DNA of 64,000 bases from an uncultured Lachnospiraceae bacterium (GCA_946414885.1 CAMKQH010000013.1:48013-112012), one strand, 5' to 3'; shown: positions 28,592 through 38,554, numbered from the stretch's first letter. Made by a program: numbers and translations. Notes: generated by a model from the letters alone, not told the origin.

Positions 28592-30133
28592 TCATTTCTT
28601 GATCAGAAGGCTCTTACCCGTCATCTCGGCAGGCTGTTCCTTGCCCATGATCTGGATCAAGGTAGGAATGATGTCTGCAAGGCATCCGCCCTCACGAAGC
28701 TTGTATGCGGGATCATAATTTACCAAAATGAAAGGCACCTGATTGGTCGTATGCGCGGTGAAGGGTTCGCCGGTCTCATAGTCGATCATCATCTCGCAGT
28801 TACCGTGGTCAGCACAGATGAACAAAACGCCGTCCATCTCTTTAACGGCCTCTACGGCCTTGCCAACGCACTCATCCACTGCTTCCACTGCCTTAATTGC
28901 CGCCTCAAGAACTCCGGTATGGCCAACCATGTCAGGATTAGCAAAGTTGATCACGATCACGTCGTAATTGCCGCTTCTGATGGCTCCGGTCAGCTTATCA
29001 CAAACCTCATATGCACTCATTTCAGGCTTTAAGTCATAGGTTGCAACCTTGGGAGAATTCACGAGAATTCTGTCCTCTCCTTCGTTGGGCTGCTCCACGC
29101 CGCCGTTGAAGAAGAACGTTACGTGAGCATATTTCTCGGTCTCAGCAATGCGCGCCTGCGTCATCTTATTGGCCGCCAGCCACTCACCAAAGGTATTGGT
29201 AACGGAAACCTTCTTAAATGCAACAAGTTTGTTCGGAATGGTTGGATCATAATCAGAGAAGCAAACAAAGCACAGATCCTTTCTTGCGCCACGGTCAAAT
29301 CCCTTGAAATCATCATCGCAGAACGCTCTGGTGATCTGTCTTGCGCGGTCAGGGCGGAAGTTAAAGAACACAACGCTGTCGCCGTCCTGAATGGTCGCAA
29401 CGGGCTTTCCGTCCTCAAGCGCAACGGTAGGCTTTACAAACTCATCCGTCTCGTCCCTGTCATAGGATTCCTGAATGCCGCAGATTCCGCAGGCGGCGGT
29501 AAGTCCCTCGCCCTTGGTGAGCGCGTCATAAGCAAGCTTTTCACGATCCCAGTTATTGTCTCTGTCCATGGCGTAGTAACGGCCCATCACGGAAGCGATC
29601 TTACCTACGCCGATCTCCTCCATCTTAGCGCGAAGCTCCTCAGCATATCCCTTGCCGCTGGTGGGAGGCGTGTCACGGCCGTCCAGGAAGCAATGTACGT
29701 ATACCTTCTCAAGTCCATTTCTCTTTGCAAGCTCCAAAAGACCATACAGATGCGTATTGTGGCTGTGTACGCCGCCGTCAGACAAAAGTCCCATAAAATG
29801 CAGTGAAGAATTGTTCTTCTTGCAATTTTCAACGGCCTTCAAAAGAGCTTCGTTCTCAAAGAAGGTACCATCCATGATCTCCTTGGTAATTCTGGTAAGC
29901 TCCTGATAAACGATGCGTCCGGCACCCATGTTCAGGTGTCCCACCTCAGAATTTCCCATCTGACCGTCAGGCAGTCCAACCGCCATGCCGCTTGCATTTC
30001 CCCTAACCCAGGGATAATCTCTCATAAGGCCGTCGATCACGGGCTTCTTCGCCTGTGCAACGGCATTTCCTTCAGTCTTCTCATTTAGGCCAAAGCCATC
30101 CAAAATCATAAGTACGGTAGGTTTCTTGCTCAT
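28592..30133 (-). CDS. gpmI: 2,3-bisphosphoglycerate-independent phosphoglycerate mutase
   Basis: Glycolytic enzyme interconverting 3- and 2-phosphoglycerate through a phosphoserine at Mn2+ sites. The protein is 513 aa, standard for the family. LMILDGFGLNE holds the first metal Asp, Ser62 in GQMGNSEVGHLNMGAGR is the phosphorylated residue, HCFLDGRDTPP and NFANPDMVGHTG are conserved, and ICADHGNCEMM carries metal-binding Asp and His. ATG 30133 has GGAG upstream. Confidence 0.97.
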   Translation of the reverse strand: MSKKPTVLMILDGFGLNEKTEGNAVAQAKKPVIDGLMRDYPWVRGNASGMAVGLPDGQMGNSEVGHLNMGAGRIVYQELTRITKEIMDGTFFENEALLKAVENCKKNNSSLHFMGLLSDGGVHSHNTHLYGLLELAKRNGLEKVYVHCFLDGRDTPPTSGKGYAEELRAKMEEIGVGKIASVMGRYYAMDRDNNWDREKLAYDALTKGEGLTAACGICGIQESYDRDETDEFVKPTVALEDGKPVATIQDGDSVVFFNFRPDRARQITRAFCDDDFKGFDRGARKDLCFVCFSDYDPTIPNKLVAFKKVSVTNTFGEWLAANKMTQARIAETEKYAHVTFFFNGGVEQPNEGEDRILVNSPKVATYDLKPEMSAYEVCDKLTGAIRSGNYDVIVINFANPDMVGHTGVLEAAIKAVEAVDECVGKAVEAVKEMDGVLFICADHGNCEMMIDYETGEPFTAHTTNQVPFILVNYDPAYKLREGGCLADIIPTLIQIMGKEQPAEMTGKSLLIKK

Positions 30134-30188
30134 CTTTTCTCCATCTCTTTCTTTTCCCTAAGGACAGTATGTATAATTCCAACAACTC

Positions 30189-30194
30189 ATTATA
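30189..30194 (-). promoter_or_regulatory. Possible -10 element of gpmI
   Basis: A perfect TATAAT lies 56 bases upstream of the gpmI ATG on the minus strand, but no convincing -35 is seen at 16-18 bases. Confidence 0.4.
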
Positions 30195-30253
30195 CTATCA
30201 TAATTCCAAAAAGACGTAAATACTTACGGCAAAAATTCCAAACGAAAAAAACG

Positions 30254-30916
30254 TCAAGAAGGAAAACTGATCATGCAGACTAATTCCCCTTTTTTCACGG
30301 AAATCTCGGCTTTTTCGCCGATAAACTCATTGCTGATGCCAATGGGGAAATCATTTGTCATGGCGTAGTCCTCCAAAGGATACTTTAATCCCTTGATCGT
30401 AACCCCCTCTGCCCTTTCTCCCATGCAGAACAGGCTTACGTATCCTTCCATGTTTTCCCGGAATGAAATCTTTTCATCCTTTATCACGAGGATCATGCCA
30501 TTGCCATCCATTAAATAGCCCGCTGCGTCATGGTTCTTCAGATACAACAGGCATTGTACGTTGGCCAACGTATGATCCAGCCTTCCTCCCGTTGCCGCGT
30601 AAAGGCGGAATTCTCGGTATCCAAGCTTCAAGGCATGCTTTAACGCATAGAGCATGTCCGTGTCATCCTTTTCCGGTTTCAGGCGGATCACCCGCTCCGG
30701 TGCCATTTTCTCAATGGCCTCAAGCGCCTGTCTCTCCCCATCCGTCACGGAATCAAAGTCGCCGATGATCAGATCCGGTTCCAACTGCAAAAAATCGCAG
30801 TATCCCAGACCGCCGTCCAGAGCGATCACGTAATCCCCTTCTTTTTTTTGAATTTCACCCACGGTCAGATCTCCCGCGCCGATCAAAATACACCTTCCCT
30901 TTAACGGTTCCTGCAT
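30254..30916 (-). CDS. thiN: Thiamine pyrophosphokinase
   Basis: Makes thiamine pyrophosphate from thiamine and ATP. The protein is 220 aa. YVIALDGGLGYC, PDLIIGDFDSV and KPEKDDTDMLYALKHAL are the substrate and Mg2+ sites of the family, and AATGGRLDHTLANVQ is the conserved second block. The C-terminal beta domain keeps TNDFPIGISNEFIG. ATG 30916 has GGAAGGA upstream; it starts just past the terminator of the preceding operon, so it likely has its own promoter. No TPP riboswitch is visible. Confidence 0.92.
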   Translation of the reverse strand: MQEPLKGRCILIGAGDLTVGEIQKKEGDYVIALDGGLGYCDFLQLEPDLIIGDFDSVTDGERQALEAIEKMAPERVIRLKPEKDDTDMLYALKHALKLGYREFRLYAATGGRLDHTLANVQCLLYLKNHDAAGYLMDGNGMILVIKDEKISFRENMEGYVSLFCMGERAEGVTIKGLKYPLEDYAMTNDFPIGISNEFIGEKAEISVKKGELVCMISFPS

Positions 30917-30938
30917 AGTTTTGTCCTTCCCTGATTTG

Positions 30939-30970
30939 AAAAGAACCGCAGCAGGTGCTACGGTTCTTTT
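30939..30970 (-). terminator. Terminator of the binding-protein/adaptor operon
   Basis: A 15-bp stem with one mismatch (30939-30953 with 30956-30970) ends on the minus strand in TTTTC, about 16 bases past the stop at 30986. Confidence 0.8.
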
Positions 30971-30985
30971 TGATGCTTTGAGTTT

Positions 30986-33517
30986 TTATCTATTCTCGTT
31001 TACGTAAAGCTGTGCACGGTTCTGGATCATATTTGCCGCTTCCTTCGCCGACTTGGAGCCGGAATAGAACGCCTGAACTTCCTCAGAGATGATCTTTGCA
31101 ATGTTTTCATCTCTGTAGCTGGAATTCTTTACGCTACAAATGAAGTTAAACACTTCGTCTGCCTGTGCCTGCGTGAAGGGCTGAATCTTAAACTCCTCGT
31201 TGTTGATCCAGAAGGTATCGTCATAGTATACCTTTTTACCATTCTCGTCCGTCCAATAAGATCTTTCCGTCGTCTGGTTTACCTGCTCGCGAACCATCTT
31301 CTTCAGGATGGGGAATCCGCTTCTGTAACCATACTTGTTATCAGCGTTCACCTGATATTCCTCCGACAGGAAGAATTTCAGGAATTCCCATGCGCCATCC
31401 TGATTATCGGATTTTGCAGAAATTGCAAAAGTCACGTCCGCATCAACGAAGGAACCGGAACCGCTTTCCGTAGGGAATCCGATGAAGGACACTTCTTCGC
31501 CCATCATTCCGTTTACGTTATACTTAATGTTGTAAACGTCGCTGAGATACAACTCCATCAACAGGGAACGATTCTCACGATACTGAGACTGATAGTTCTC
31601 CCAATAATGCTCCCCATACTCATCGTCGTAGCCTTTTTCGCTGTCTTCATTCGTCGGAAGCGTCTTTGCATACTCTAACAGGTCAATAAAGTTCTGGGAA
31701 TCAAAGCTGCACTTACCGGTATTCACGTCAACAAAATCATGTCCGCAGTAATCCATAATGTCGTCCATAAAGGATTCCCTGGTCATGCCAAGGCCAAAGA
31801 TGGACTTATCTCCAACTAGCTTGTTTGCCACCTGCTTTACGTCAGCCATGGTCCAGCTTGTTCTGTCACCCACAAGGCTCTTCTTTCCGATCCAGGTTCT
31901 TACGTTAAAGCTGGGAACCACGCGGTAAAGCACGCCATTAACGCGGAATGCGTCGAATACGTTTTCCATGTACTCTTGTTTGCTGAGCTCAGGATCTGCC
32001 TGGATCATCTTGTCAATGTCAGCAAGCAGGCCCTTGGAAACGTAGCTTTCAACGGGCATGGAACCGTCAAGCTGAATGATGTCAGGAATATTACCTGCGA
32101 TCAGGTCATTATTCAGTTTCGTATAGCCTGCAGTGTAATCATCATCGCTATTGTACTTATCGTAATTAACAATGGTAATTCTGTAATCCGTACTCTTTTT
32201 GTTAAAACGTATAATCTGGGATTTCACGTCGGAATTAACCCAGATTCCTGCATAAACAAGAACCTTCTTGTCCTGAATGTCCTCAGGCTTTACGTAAGTG
32301 AACAATGCCATGCAGGAATGATAATCAACGGGATCATAATAAGTTGCAACAAAATGCTCGCTGTCAATAAAGGACAGATTGTCAAGACTATCGGTTGCAA
32401 GGTCAGAGTTCACGTAGTCCATGATCTTGGTCACTTCAGCGTCCCCAAGATTAAATGCGAAAACGCCCTCAGAATTGGAATAAATGATGTCCTTGTCACT
32501 GCTGGTGGTGAAATTAGAGAATCCACTGTTTCTTGCCTCCTTGGGCACCTCATATTCCTGTCCAAAGGAAAGATTGGAAGGATCAAAGGTACGAAGGAAC
32601 ATCTTATTCCAGTCATCACTGTAGTAGGCAACCAACATCGTGCCATCGGATTTTTCAGCAATAGTAGGATCCTTGCTGAAAATGTCTTTATCTGCATTTA
32701 CCTTCTTCAGGCTGGAAACGCCGCCATCCTTGTCTACCGTGATGATTCCGCTTTGATCACCAGTCATGATAATGCCAAGCTGACCGGATTTCATGGAAAT
32801 CATGCGGGAAATATAACTGTAGCTGTCTTCGTTCTGATACTTTGACATGTCAAACGGAACGCTAAAGATAACGCTTCCGTCCTTCTTGTCCCAACAATAA
32901 ATGATATTCTCACTGACGGAATCATATACTCCGTTTGAAAAAGACTCCTTCCAGTGATTACATAACGCATAAATGCCGTCACTGGAAAGGCATGCATTGG
33001 AAAAATAGTAATTCTCGTATGCGTAATCACTGGGTTCGTAATCATAATCCCCAAGATCAGGATCCACGGCAATGGGATCTGGTCTTACGGGTTCACCCAT
33101 GGGACCTATGCCAGTATAAATCTGCATGTCTCCGTCATCACCGGATCCGGTCGAAACTGCCTTCGGAAGATCAATGTTAACGGTCTTAACGTTAGAACCG
33201 TCCGATTTCATGGTAACGTAGCTCATGGTTTGACTTTCACCTAAGGAATCCCAGTTATAGGACATCGTCAAGAATTCCAGCGTATCACCGTCTCTTCTAA
33301 ATGCCTGGATGTTGGTATCGTTACCACTAGTCACGTCCAGATCCTGATATCTGAACACGTACTGCTTTGCCAGGGACCGATCCGAGGAAACCTTACCGCC
33401 CTTACCACCCTTTCCGTCTTCTCCGCTTCCATCTTCTTTGGTATTGCTGCAGGCTGCCATGCTAATCATCATGACCGCCGCCAATCCAATGGCCAAAACT
33501 CTCTTTAACTTATTCAT
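30986..33517 (-). CDS. Large lipoprotein: propeller-like region + type 1 solute-binding domain (second copy)
   Basis: Protein of 843 aa, last gene of the operon. The signal peptide MNKLKRVLAIGLAAVMMIS leads to the lipobox MAAC (Cys about 23), then a Gly/Lys/Asp-rich spacer. Residues about 50-430 look like repeated beta blades with Asp-rich turns (YNWDSLGE, DKKDGSVIF, DKDGGVSSL). Residues about 450-843 are an extracellular solute-binding family 1 domain (IIRFNKKSTDYRITI, IPDIIQLDG, AISAKSDNQDGAWEFLKFF). It is paralogous to the first gene of the operon: KKSLVGDRTSWT here against KTSLVGDKMGWT there, and both end in IQNRAxLY. ATG 33517 has AAGGAGGAG upstream and overlaps the previous gene by 8 bases. 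The ligand is unknown, probably a sugar. Confidence 0.85.
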   Translation of the reverse strand: MNKLKRVLAIGLAAVMMISMAACSNTKEDGSGEDGKGGKGGKVSSDRSLAKQYVFRYQDLDVTSGNDTNIQAFRRDGDTLEFLTMSYNWDSLGESQTMSYVTMKSDGSNVKTVNIDLPKAVSTGSGDDGDMQIYTGIGPMGEPVRPDPIAVDPDLGDYDYEPSDYAYENYYFSNACLSSDGIYALCNHWKESFSNGVYDSVSENIIYCWDKKDGSVIFSVPFDMSKYQNEDSYSYISRMISMKSGQLGIIMTGDQSGIITVDKDGGVSSLKKVNADKDIFSKDPTIAEKSDGTMLVAYYSDDWNKMFLRTFDPSNLSFGQEYEVPKEARNSGFSNFTTSSDKDIIYSNSEGVFAFNLGDAEVTKIMDYVNSDLATDSLDNLSFIDSEHFVATYYDPVDYHSCMALFTYVKPEDIQDKKVLVYAGIWVNSDVKSQIIRFNKKSTDYRITIVNYDKYNSDDDYTAGYTKLNNDLIAGNIPDIIQLDGSMPVESYVSKGLLADIDKMIQADPELSKQEYMENVFDAFRVNGVLYRVVPSFNVRTWIGKKSLVGDRTSWTMADVKQVANKLVGDKSIFGLGMTRESFMDDIMDYCGHDFVDVNTGKCSFDSQNFIDLLEYAKTLPTNEDSEKGYDDEYGEHYWENYQSQYRENRSLLMELYLSDVYNIKYNVNGMMGEEVSFIGFPTESGSGSFVDADVTFAISAKSDNQDGAWEFLKFFLSEEYQVNADNKYGYRSGFPILKKMVREQVNQTTERSYWTDENGKKVYYDDTFWINNEEFKIQPFTQAQADEVFNFICSVKNSSYRDENIAKIISEEVQAFYSGSKSAKEAANMIQNRAQLYVNENR

Positions 33518-34733
33518 GTTTCTCCTCCTTATCATCGAAAGTAATGCTGATCGGCGTTCTGTTCTCAGCTTTCCTTTTCTTTGATCTTGATTTCTTTTCT
33601 TTCGGTTCCTTGGGTGCAACTTCCTTCTTCACGGAGTTCCTTGCTTTCCTCTCCCCGAAGTTCCTTGTTTCCCTCTTTTGGGGTTTCATCTCGTCTAGCA
33701 TCTTGCCAAATTCCATTCTGAGCATTTCCCAAACAGACTTTATCGTCCATTTCTTATGCTTCCACCGGTAGATCAGCCAGATTGCGGTGATCAGCGCTGG
33801 AACCGCAATACATATTATCACGATTGCGGTCAGGAATGCAAGTATGTCTTCCATTCCCCTAGCCAAGTTCTCCCAATAGGGATAAATGATTGCCTTCGCG
33901 TTCATGGAGCGATAGGCGAAGCCTTTAAAGTGCTTCAGACTGTTCACGTAAGAAAAGCGATCCGTGTTTTCCACGATTTCGGTCTCATTTTCGTCTGCTC
34001 CAATGTTATCCTTTACGGTATCCAACGCAAAGTTCTTGATCGGGTTCGGCATAACGATCTCATAATGGTTGATGGGTTCGGTCCCTCCCAAATTCTGGTA
34101 GGATTCATAGGATAGATAAAGAATGGGATTTGCAAGGCCTGCCTGCTTCTCCATTTCTTCCTGGGGCCTTTTGATCACGCCTGCGATAACGTGCTGTTTC
34201 CCGTTAACTTCGATCACTTTCCCGGGAACATTGATGCCGCCAAACAACTGCCATGCAATCTCTTCGTCAATGACAACGTAATCCTGGTTGAGATCACTTT
34301 CGTAAAAATAATTGCCATACCTCAGCTTTTGTGGATGAAACCGGAAAAAATCCCCTCCAACGCCCATCACCTTTACTTTCATGCTAGTCGTATCCGTTGC
34401 GGCCAGCATGGAAGTCTGTGCGCTGTATGCACTGGCCCAAAGTCTTGCTTCTGGATTCTCGCTTTCCGAAACTATGGATGCCTGCTGAAGCACGTCGTCC
34501 AGCTTATGTTCAAATTCCAGCAACCGCTCCTTTGTCATGCCCTCTTCCCTGGAAAAGAAACAGCTGACCTGGGATACGTCGCCATCCTTACTCCACCGAA
34601 CCGCCATTTGCTGGCTTTCCTGCCGGCGGATCATGCCCGACCGGATCATCGCAAGGATGAATGCCACAAGAAGGAGAAACGCACATGCAAGCACTATTAT
34701 GATTTTCTTTTTTGAAATTCTTGTTTTACTCAC
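33510..34733 (-). CDS. MacB periplasmic-core-like membrane protein without the FtsX transporter domain
   Basis: Protein of 407 aa. An N-terminal helix (about 10-30) is followed by an external domain (about 35-300) that reads like the MacB core (VKVMGVGGDFFRFHPQ, RYGNYFYESDLNQDYVVIDEEIA, QLFGG, INVPGKVIEVNGKQHVIAGV), then one helix (about 305-335) and a basic cytoplasmic tail of about 75 residues. MacB/FtsX permeases have four helices; here only two segments exist, so it is not a complete permease. GTG 34733 is preferred over TTG 34739 because AGGAG lies 8 bases upstream. It may act as an extracytoplasmic partner of the adjacent adaptor. Confidence 0.7.
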   Translation of the reverse strand: MSKTRISKKKIIIVLACAFLLLVAFILAMIRSGMIRRQESQQMAVRWSKDGDVSQVSCFFSREEGMTKERLLEFEHKLDDVLQQASIVSESENPEARLWASAYSAQTSMLAATDTTSMKVKVMGVGGDFFRFHPQKLRYGNYFYESDLNQDYVVIDEEIAWQLFGGINVPGKVIEVNGKQHVIAGVIKRPQEEMEKQAGLANPILYLSYESYQNLGGTEPINHYEIVMPNPIKNFALDTVKDNIGADENETEIVENTDRFSYVNSLKHFKGFAYRSMNAKAIIYPYWENLARGMEDILAFLTAIVIICIAVPALITAIWLIYRWKHKKWTIKSVWEMLRMEFGKMLDEMKPQKRETRNFGERKARNSVKKEVAPKEPKEKKSRSKKRKAENRTPISITFDDKEEKHE

Positions 34734-34749
34734 TTGCAAAGCTCCTGCC

Positions 34750-36540
34750 TTAGTTCTCGGTTATTCTAACTTGACTTCCGGGTTCTACCGGTCCGGAAGC
34801 CGTCGTGATCACGTAATCCTGCCAGGTATTCAACGCGCCGCTAACGGCTGCCTGGTTGTCATCCTGCGCAAGGATCTGAATGTCTACGCGCCTTGCTATG
34901 TAACGATTTCCAAGCGGCGTGCTCTTCGATTCAACGATCAGTACGTAGTCCCCGTTAATGTCTTGTCTGAGCGCACTCTTTGGAATAATGCAATCATATT
35001 CCTGATTGCGCTGTCCAACGGAAATGTTTAAGTTCTGTCCAACCATGACGGAATCACCTGCAACGGAAAACGTCAAAACCTTTGTCTTTGCGGGATCCTG
35101 CTTGTCAGGTTTAATGGTCTTCAACGTGATGTCCATGTCATTGTAATACCATGAGTTGACAAGCGTCGCCTTATCCCCAACGGATACCAATTTTGCCTGC
35201 TCGTTTGGAACCTTCATGGTAAAGAAGAATCCCATGCCTTCCGGCTGAAGCACCATGATTTCTTTCTCCTCGATCTTCTTTCCGCTGGTAACGTTGATGG
35301 TCGTGATGGTACCTGCAATGTCTGCCTTGATCTCCATGCCGCCGTTCTCGCCGGTGAGCTCTTCAATCTTCTTTTTTGCGTCCGCAACGCTCTGCTTTGC
35401 GGCGTTCAATTCTTTCTTAGCAGTGTCAATGGCATCCTGCTTACCTTGAAGTTTCGCAATGTTGTCGTTCTTATCCATGAGTTCGTCAATCTGACTCTGG
35501 ATCTGATCGATCTCCTTTTGAATGTCCTTCACCTGATTTTCGTTAGCATGCTTCTGGATCGTGTAATCAGAGATAGCCTTTTCGATGTTATTGATCGTTG
35601 GACTTGCTTCTCTTGCTTCCTTTGCGGCAGTTGCTGCCTTCAACTCATCCTCCGCTTTTTTCAGGTTCTCTTCTGCCTTGGTGAGGGCCGTCTTCTTTTC
35701 CTCTACGGTTTTATTTGCTGCTGCAAGGCGGGTTGCCAGGTCAGCCCTCTTCTCTTCAATGTCCGGATAGTTCTCCGGCGTAAGCAGGTAATCTGCCTCC
35801 AGTGCCTCGCTTTCCGTCTCTATTTCGGTCACTGCTCCTTCGGCTTTCGTCACTTCGCCGGCAGCATTTTCTTTGGCGGTTTCCGCGAGGGGAAGCGCCG
35901 TCTCAGCGATGGTCACCCTCGTGGCTACGTACTCATTTTGTTCCTGCTCGTAAGTTCTCTGCGCCGTACTGTCTTCGATCGCCTTGTTGAGCTGGGCAAC
36001 TGCATCATTATAAGGCTTCTGTCTGTCCTTTGCTGCCTGCAGGGAATTGCGGAGATCATTGATCTGGTTACGGTAGGTCGCCAGATTCTTTATGTCCTGA
36101 GCGGAAATCTTATCCTTTAAGACCGTCTCGTCATAATCGCTCTGCGCTTCCTTTAACGTCTTCTGGGCAGTTTCAACGGAGGCTTCCGCCTGCTTTAAAG
36201 TCGATTTTGCTTCTTCCAGTTCCGTTCCGTCTCCCTCAGCCAGGGTCAAAAGCACGTCGCCCTTCTGAACCTTATCGCCTTCACGGAAATTGATGCTGGC
36301 AACCTTTCTGCCAATATATTTAGAATCTGCTTCCACCACGTAGGGATCCCCGCTCTCAACGGTACCTGAACCCCGGACTTTGGAAGTGATGGATCCGTTT
36401 TGCACAAATTTCGTCGCCACTTCCGGAAGGGAGTGATTCAGAATGGTCTGAGAAAAGAACGTCAATACTAGCAGGATCGACAAAAATACGATCGCTGCCG
36501 TCTTTACCCATTCTCTTCTCTTACTGCGATTCTCATTCAT
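34750..36540 (-). CDS. HlyD/MacA-type membrane fusion (adaptor) protein
   Basis: Protein of 596 aa. One N-terminal anchor (about 14-33), a lipoyl/barrel-sandwich half (VRGSGTVESGDPY through INFREGDKVQKGDVLLTLAEGDG), a very long coiled-coil hairpin (about 110-405), the returning lipoyl half (IKADIAGTITTINVTSGKKI), a beta barrel and a membrane-proximal domain ending GSQVRITEN. In exporters such adaptors bridge a permease to outer components; in Gram-positives they work with MacB-like permeases. The hairpin is longer than in typical MacA. ATG 36540 has AAAGGAG 7 bases upstream. It sits between CUT1 permease and MacB-core genes. Confidence 0.88.
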   Translation of the reverse strand: MNENRSKRREWVKTAAIVFLSILLVLTFFSQTILNHSLPEVATKFVQNGSITSKVRGSGTVESGDPYVVEADSKYIGRKVASINFREGDKVQKGDVLLTLAEGDGTELEEAKSTLKQAEASVETAQKTLKEAQSDYDETVLKDKISAQDIKNLATYRNQINDLRNSLQAAKDRQKPYNDAVAQLNKAIEDSTAQRTYEQEQNEYVATRVTIAETALPLAETAKENAAGEVTKAEGAVTEIETESEALEADYLLTPENYPDIEEKRADLATRLAAANKTVEEKKTALTKAEENLKKAEDELKAATAAKEAREASPTINNIEKAISDYTIQKHANENQVKDIQKEIDQIQSQIDELMDKNDNIAKLQGKQDAIDTAKKELNAAKQSVADAKKKIEELTGENGGMEIKADIAGTITTINVTSGKKIEEKEIMVLQPEGMGFFFTMKVPNEQAKLVSVGDKATLVNSWYYNDMDITLKTIKPDKQDPAKTKVLTFSVAGDSVMVGQNLNISVGQRNQEYDCIIPKSALRQDINGDYVLIVESKSTPLGNRYIARRVDIQILAQDDNQAAVSGALNTWQDYVITTASGPVEPGSQVRITEN

Positions 36541-36583
36541 TGTTTTTCTCCTTTATATCTCAAATCATACTCACTTTATTATA

Positions 36584-37603
36584 TTAACCCTTTACGCCGC
36601 CCTGATAAGTGATGCCGTCCACGAGATACTCTTCTCCGTAGAGGAATACCAATAATGTCGGTACCATGTAGATCGTTGCAACGGCAAATGCCAAACCGAC
36701 TTCACCGCTGTTGATCTTGCTAAGGAACACGGAAAGGGGATGTTTTTCTCCGTCAGCCAAAAGGATCAGGGGTTGTTCTACCATGTTCCAATAATCGATA
36801 AACACGAGAATCGCCGCTGAGCAAATGGCGCCCTTGCAAAGAGGCAGGCAGATTCTCCGGTAGATCTGCCATTCGCCTGCGCCGTCAATCTGCGCGGCTT
36901 CGATCATGGATTCCGGGATTCTCTTCATAAACTTTGTCAGAAGGAACACGGCAAACGGCGAGAATATGCCGGGCAGCCAGATTGCCCAATAGGTATCCAG
37001 GATCTTTAGCCAGCTGCTGACCAGGTAGTTCGGCACAAGCGTTACCTGATAAGGCATCAGCATCAGGATCACGTAGGAGAAAAAGATGATCGCCCGTATT
37101 TTCCCAGTGTACCTTGCAAACCCATAGGACGCAAGCGTTGCCACGATGAGCTGGAACAAAACGATGGGTCCTACCAGGATCACTGAATTCCAGAATTTCA
37201 GCAAATATTCCGGGCTCTTAAAAAGGACCGTTGAATACTGGCTAAAGGACACCATGTCAGGAATAAATTTCAGGTTTACTTTTTCAGATATATATACCTT
37301 ACCTCCGTTGGAATTGGTTGCAAACACCGTACCATAGTTGGAGGCGATCTCCGATGAGGCCATAAAGGAATTGGATATGGTCAATACGATCGGCATCAGG
37401 AACAGGATGGCGAAAAAAGCTGCTATGACCGTTGCGATCGAAACCTTGATGAACCGGAAAAACTTTCTTGCCCTCGCCGCCCTCTTGTCCATCTTCCGGA
37501 GCACTTCCTGGCTATAGTTCTTTTGGGGCTTTTTCTTTTTGGGTTCCGTTCCCAAATATAAGATTTCTTCGGACAGGACGTCTTTTTTTCTAAAGTCTTC
37601 CAT
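36584..37603 (-). CDS. CUT1 ABC transporter permease, MalG-type
   Basis: Membrane permease of 339 aa with six helices. The EAA loop that docks the ATPase reads EAAQIDGAGEWQIYRRICLP (about residue 235). It carries an unusually long basic cytoplasmic N-terminus (about 60 residues, with KKKKPQKNY and RAARARKFF) and ends EYLVDGITYQGGVKG, typical of sugar permeases. ATG 37603 has GGAGGG upstream; 3 bp separate it from the previous stop, so the two permeases are translationally coupled. Confidence 0.93.
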   Translation of the reverse strand: MEDFRKKDVLSEEILYLGTEPKKKKPQKNYSQEVLRKMDKRAARARKFFRFIKVSIATVIAAFFAILFLMPIVLTISNSFMASSEIASNYGTVFATNSNGGKVYISEKVNLKFIPDMVSFSQYSTVLFKSPEYLLKFWNSVILVGPIVLFQLIVATLASYGFARYTGKIRAIIFFSYVILMLMPYQVTLVPNYLVSSWLKILDTYWAIWLPGIFSPFAVFLLTKFMKRIPESMIEAAQIDGAGEWQIYRRICLPLCKGAICSAAILVFIDYWNMVEQPLILLADGEKHPLSVFLSKINSGEVGLAFAVATIYMVPTLLVFLYGEEYLVDGITYQGGVKG

Positions 37604-37606
37604 GCG

Positions 37607-38554
37607 TTAGCCCTCCACGTCCTTTCCGAAGCGTTCTTCCACGATGAACAGAAGGCCTATGATCAGGACCATGACGATCGACATCATGATCGCGCCGGCA
37701 GAAAGTGCCTGATAGTCCAGCTTCTTGAATTTGTTGTTCATGTAATGCTGTAACATGTACAAGGTCGGATAAGGATAATCCGTCGTCAAAAGGTAGATCT
37801 CCCGGAAGATCTTAAACGAACTGATCAGGGACATGATCGTTACAAACAATACCGTGGACGAAAGATATCTGGTCTTCACGTAGAAAAACGTTTGGAGCGG
37901 AGTCGCGCTCTCCAGTCTCGCTACCTCGAGAATGTCCTTGGGAATGCTCGCCAGTGCAGCCATAAACAGGATCATGTTGTATCCCAGGTTTTTCCACAAG
38001 AATAAGATCACGATGACAATGATCGCCTGATCGGACTTAAACCAGTCGATCCTGTCCACTCCAAATTTCATGATCACGTCATTGACTGCGCCGTTATTAT
38101 GGAATAACACCTGCCAGATCAGCACAATGGAAGCCACGGGAACCATCATGGGACTTAAGAAAAAGGTTCTGAACTGGCTTCTGAAGGGAATGTTGAGATC
38201 CAACACCATGGCAAGAATAAGACTTAAAACCACGGCTAAGGGCACGGCGATCGCTGAGAACGTGGCCGTATTCTTAACCGCAGTCATAAACGCTTCATTC
38301 TTTGCGACGTTTTTAAAATTCTCAAATCCCACATAGTTTGCACTAATGGGATTATCCAAAACGGAATAATAAATGATAACGCAAAAGGGAATTAGGAAAA
38401 AGGTCATCACTCCCAGAAAACTGGGAGCGATGAATAAACCTGACTTAAATTTCAGCTTGCGGAAACGCTTGCTGTTTCTCTTGGGAGGTTTTACCTTTTT
38501 AACTGTTTCCTCGGAATTCGTATTTGCTTTTGATAACTTAACTTTCTTGTCCAA
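37607..38554 (-). CDS. CUT1 ABC transporter permease, MalF/UgpA-type
   Basis: Protein of 315 aa with six helices after a basic N-terminus (KKVKPPKRNSKRFRKLKFK). The EAA loop reads EVARLESATPLQTFFYVKTRYL-like (about 205-225), with LESA in place of the usual IDGA. It pairs with the MalG-type permease downstream. The start is TTG 38554 with GAGGAG upstream, 16 bp after the first binding-protein gene. No ATPase gene is in the operon, so a shared MsmX/MsmK-type ATPase encoded elsewhere is expected. Confidence 0.93.
   Translation of the reverse strand: MDKKVKLSKANTNSEETVKKVKPPKRNSKRFRKLKFKSGLFIAPSFLGVMTFFLIPFCVIIYYSVLDNPISANYVGFENFKNVAKNEAFMTAVKNTATFSAIAVPLAVVLSLILAMVLDLNIPFRSQFRTFFLSPMMVPVASIVLIWQVLFHNNGAVNDVIMKFGVDRIDWFKSDQAIIVIVILFLWKNLGYNMILFMAALASIPKDILEVARLESATPLQTFFYVKTRYLSSTVLFVTIMSLISSFKIFREIYLLTTDYPYPTLYMLQHYMNNKFKKLDYQALSAGAIMMSIVMVLIIGLLFIVEERFGKDVEG

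Noticed and set aside
30917..30985. TPP riboswitch before thiN
   Set aside because: The short gap is taken by a terminator hairpin; no TPP-aptamer motif is seen.
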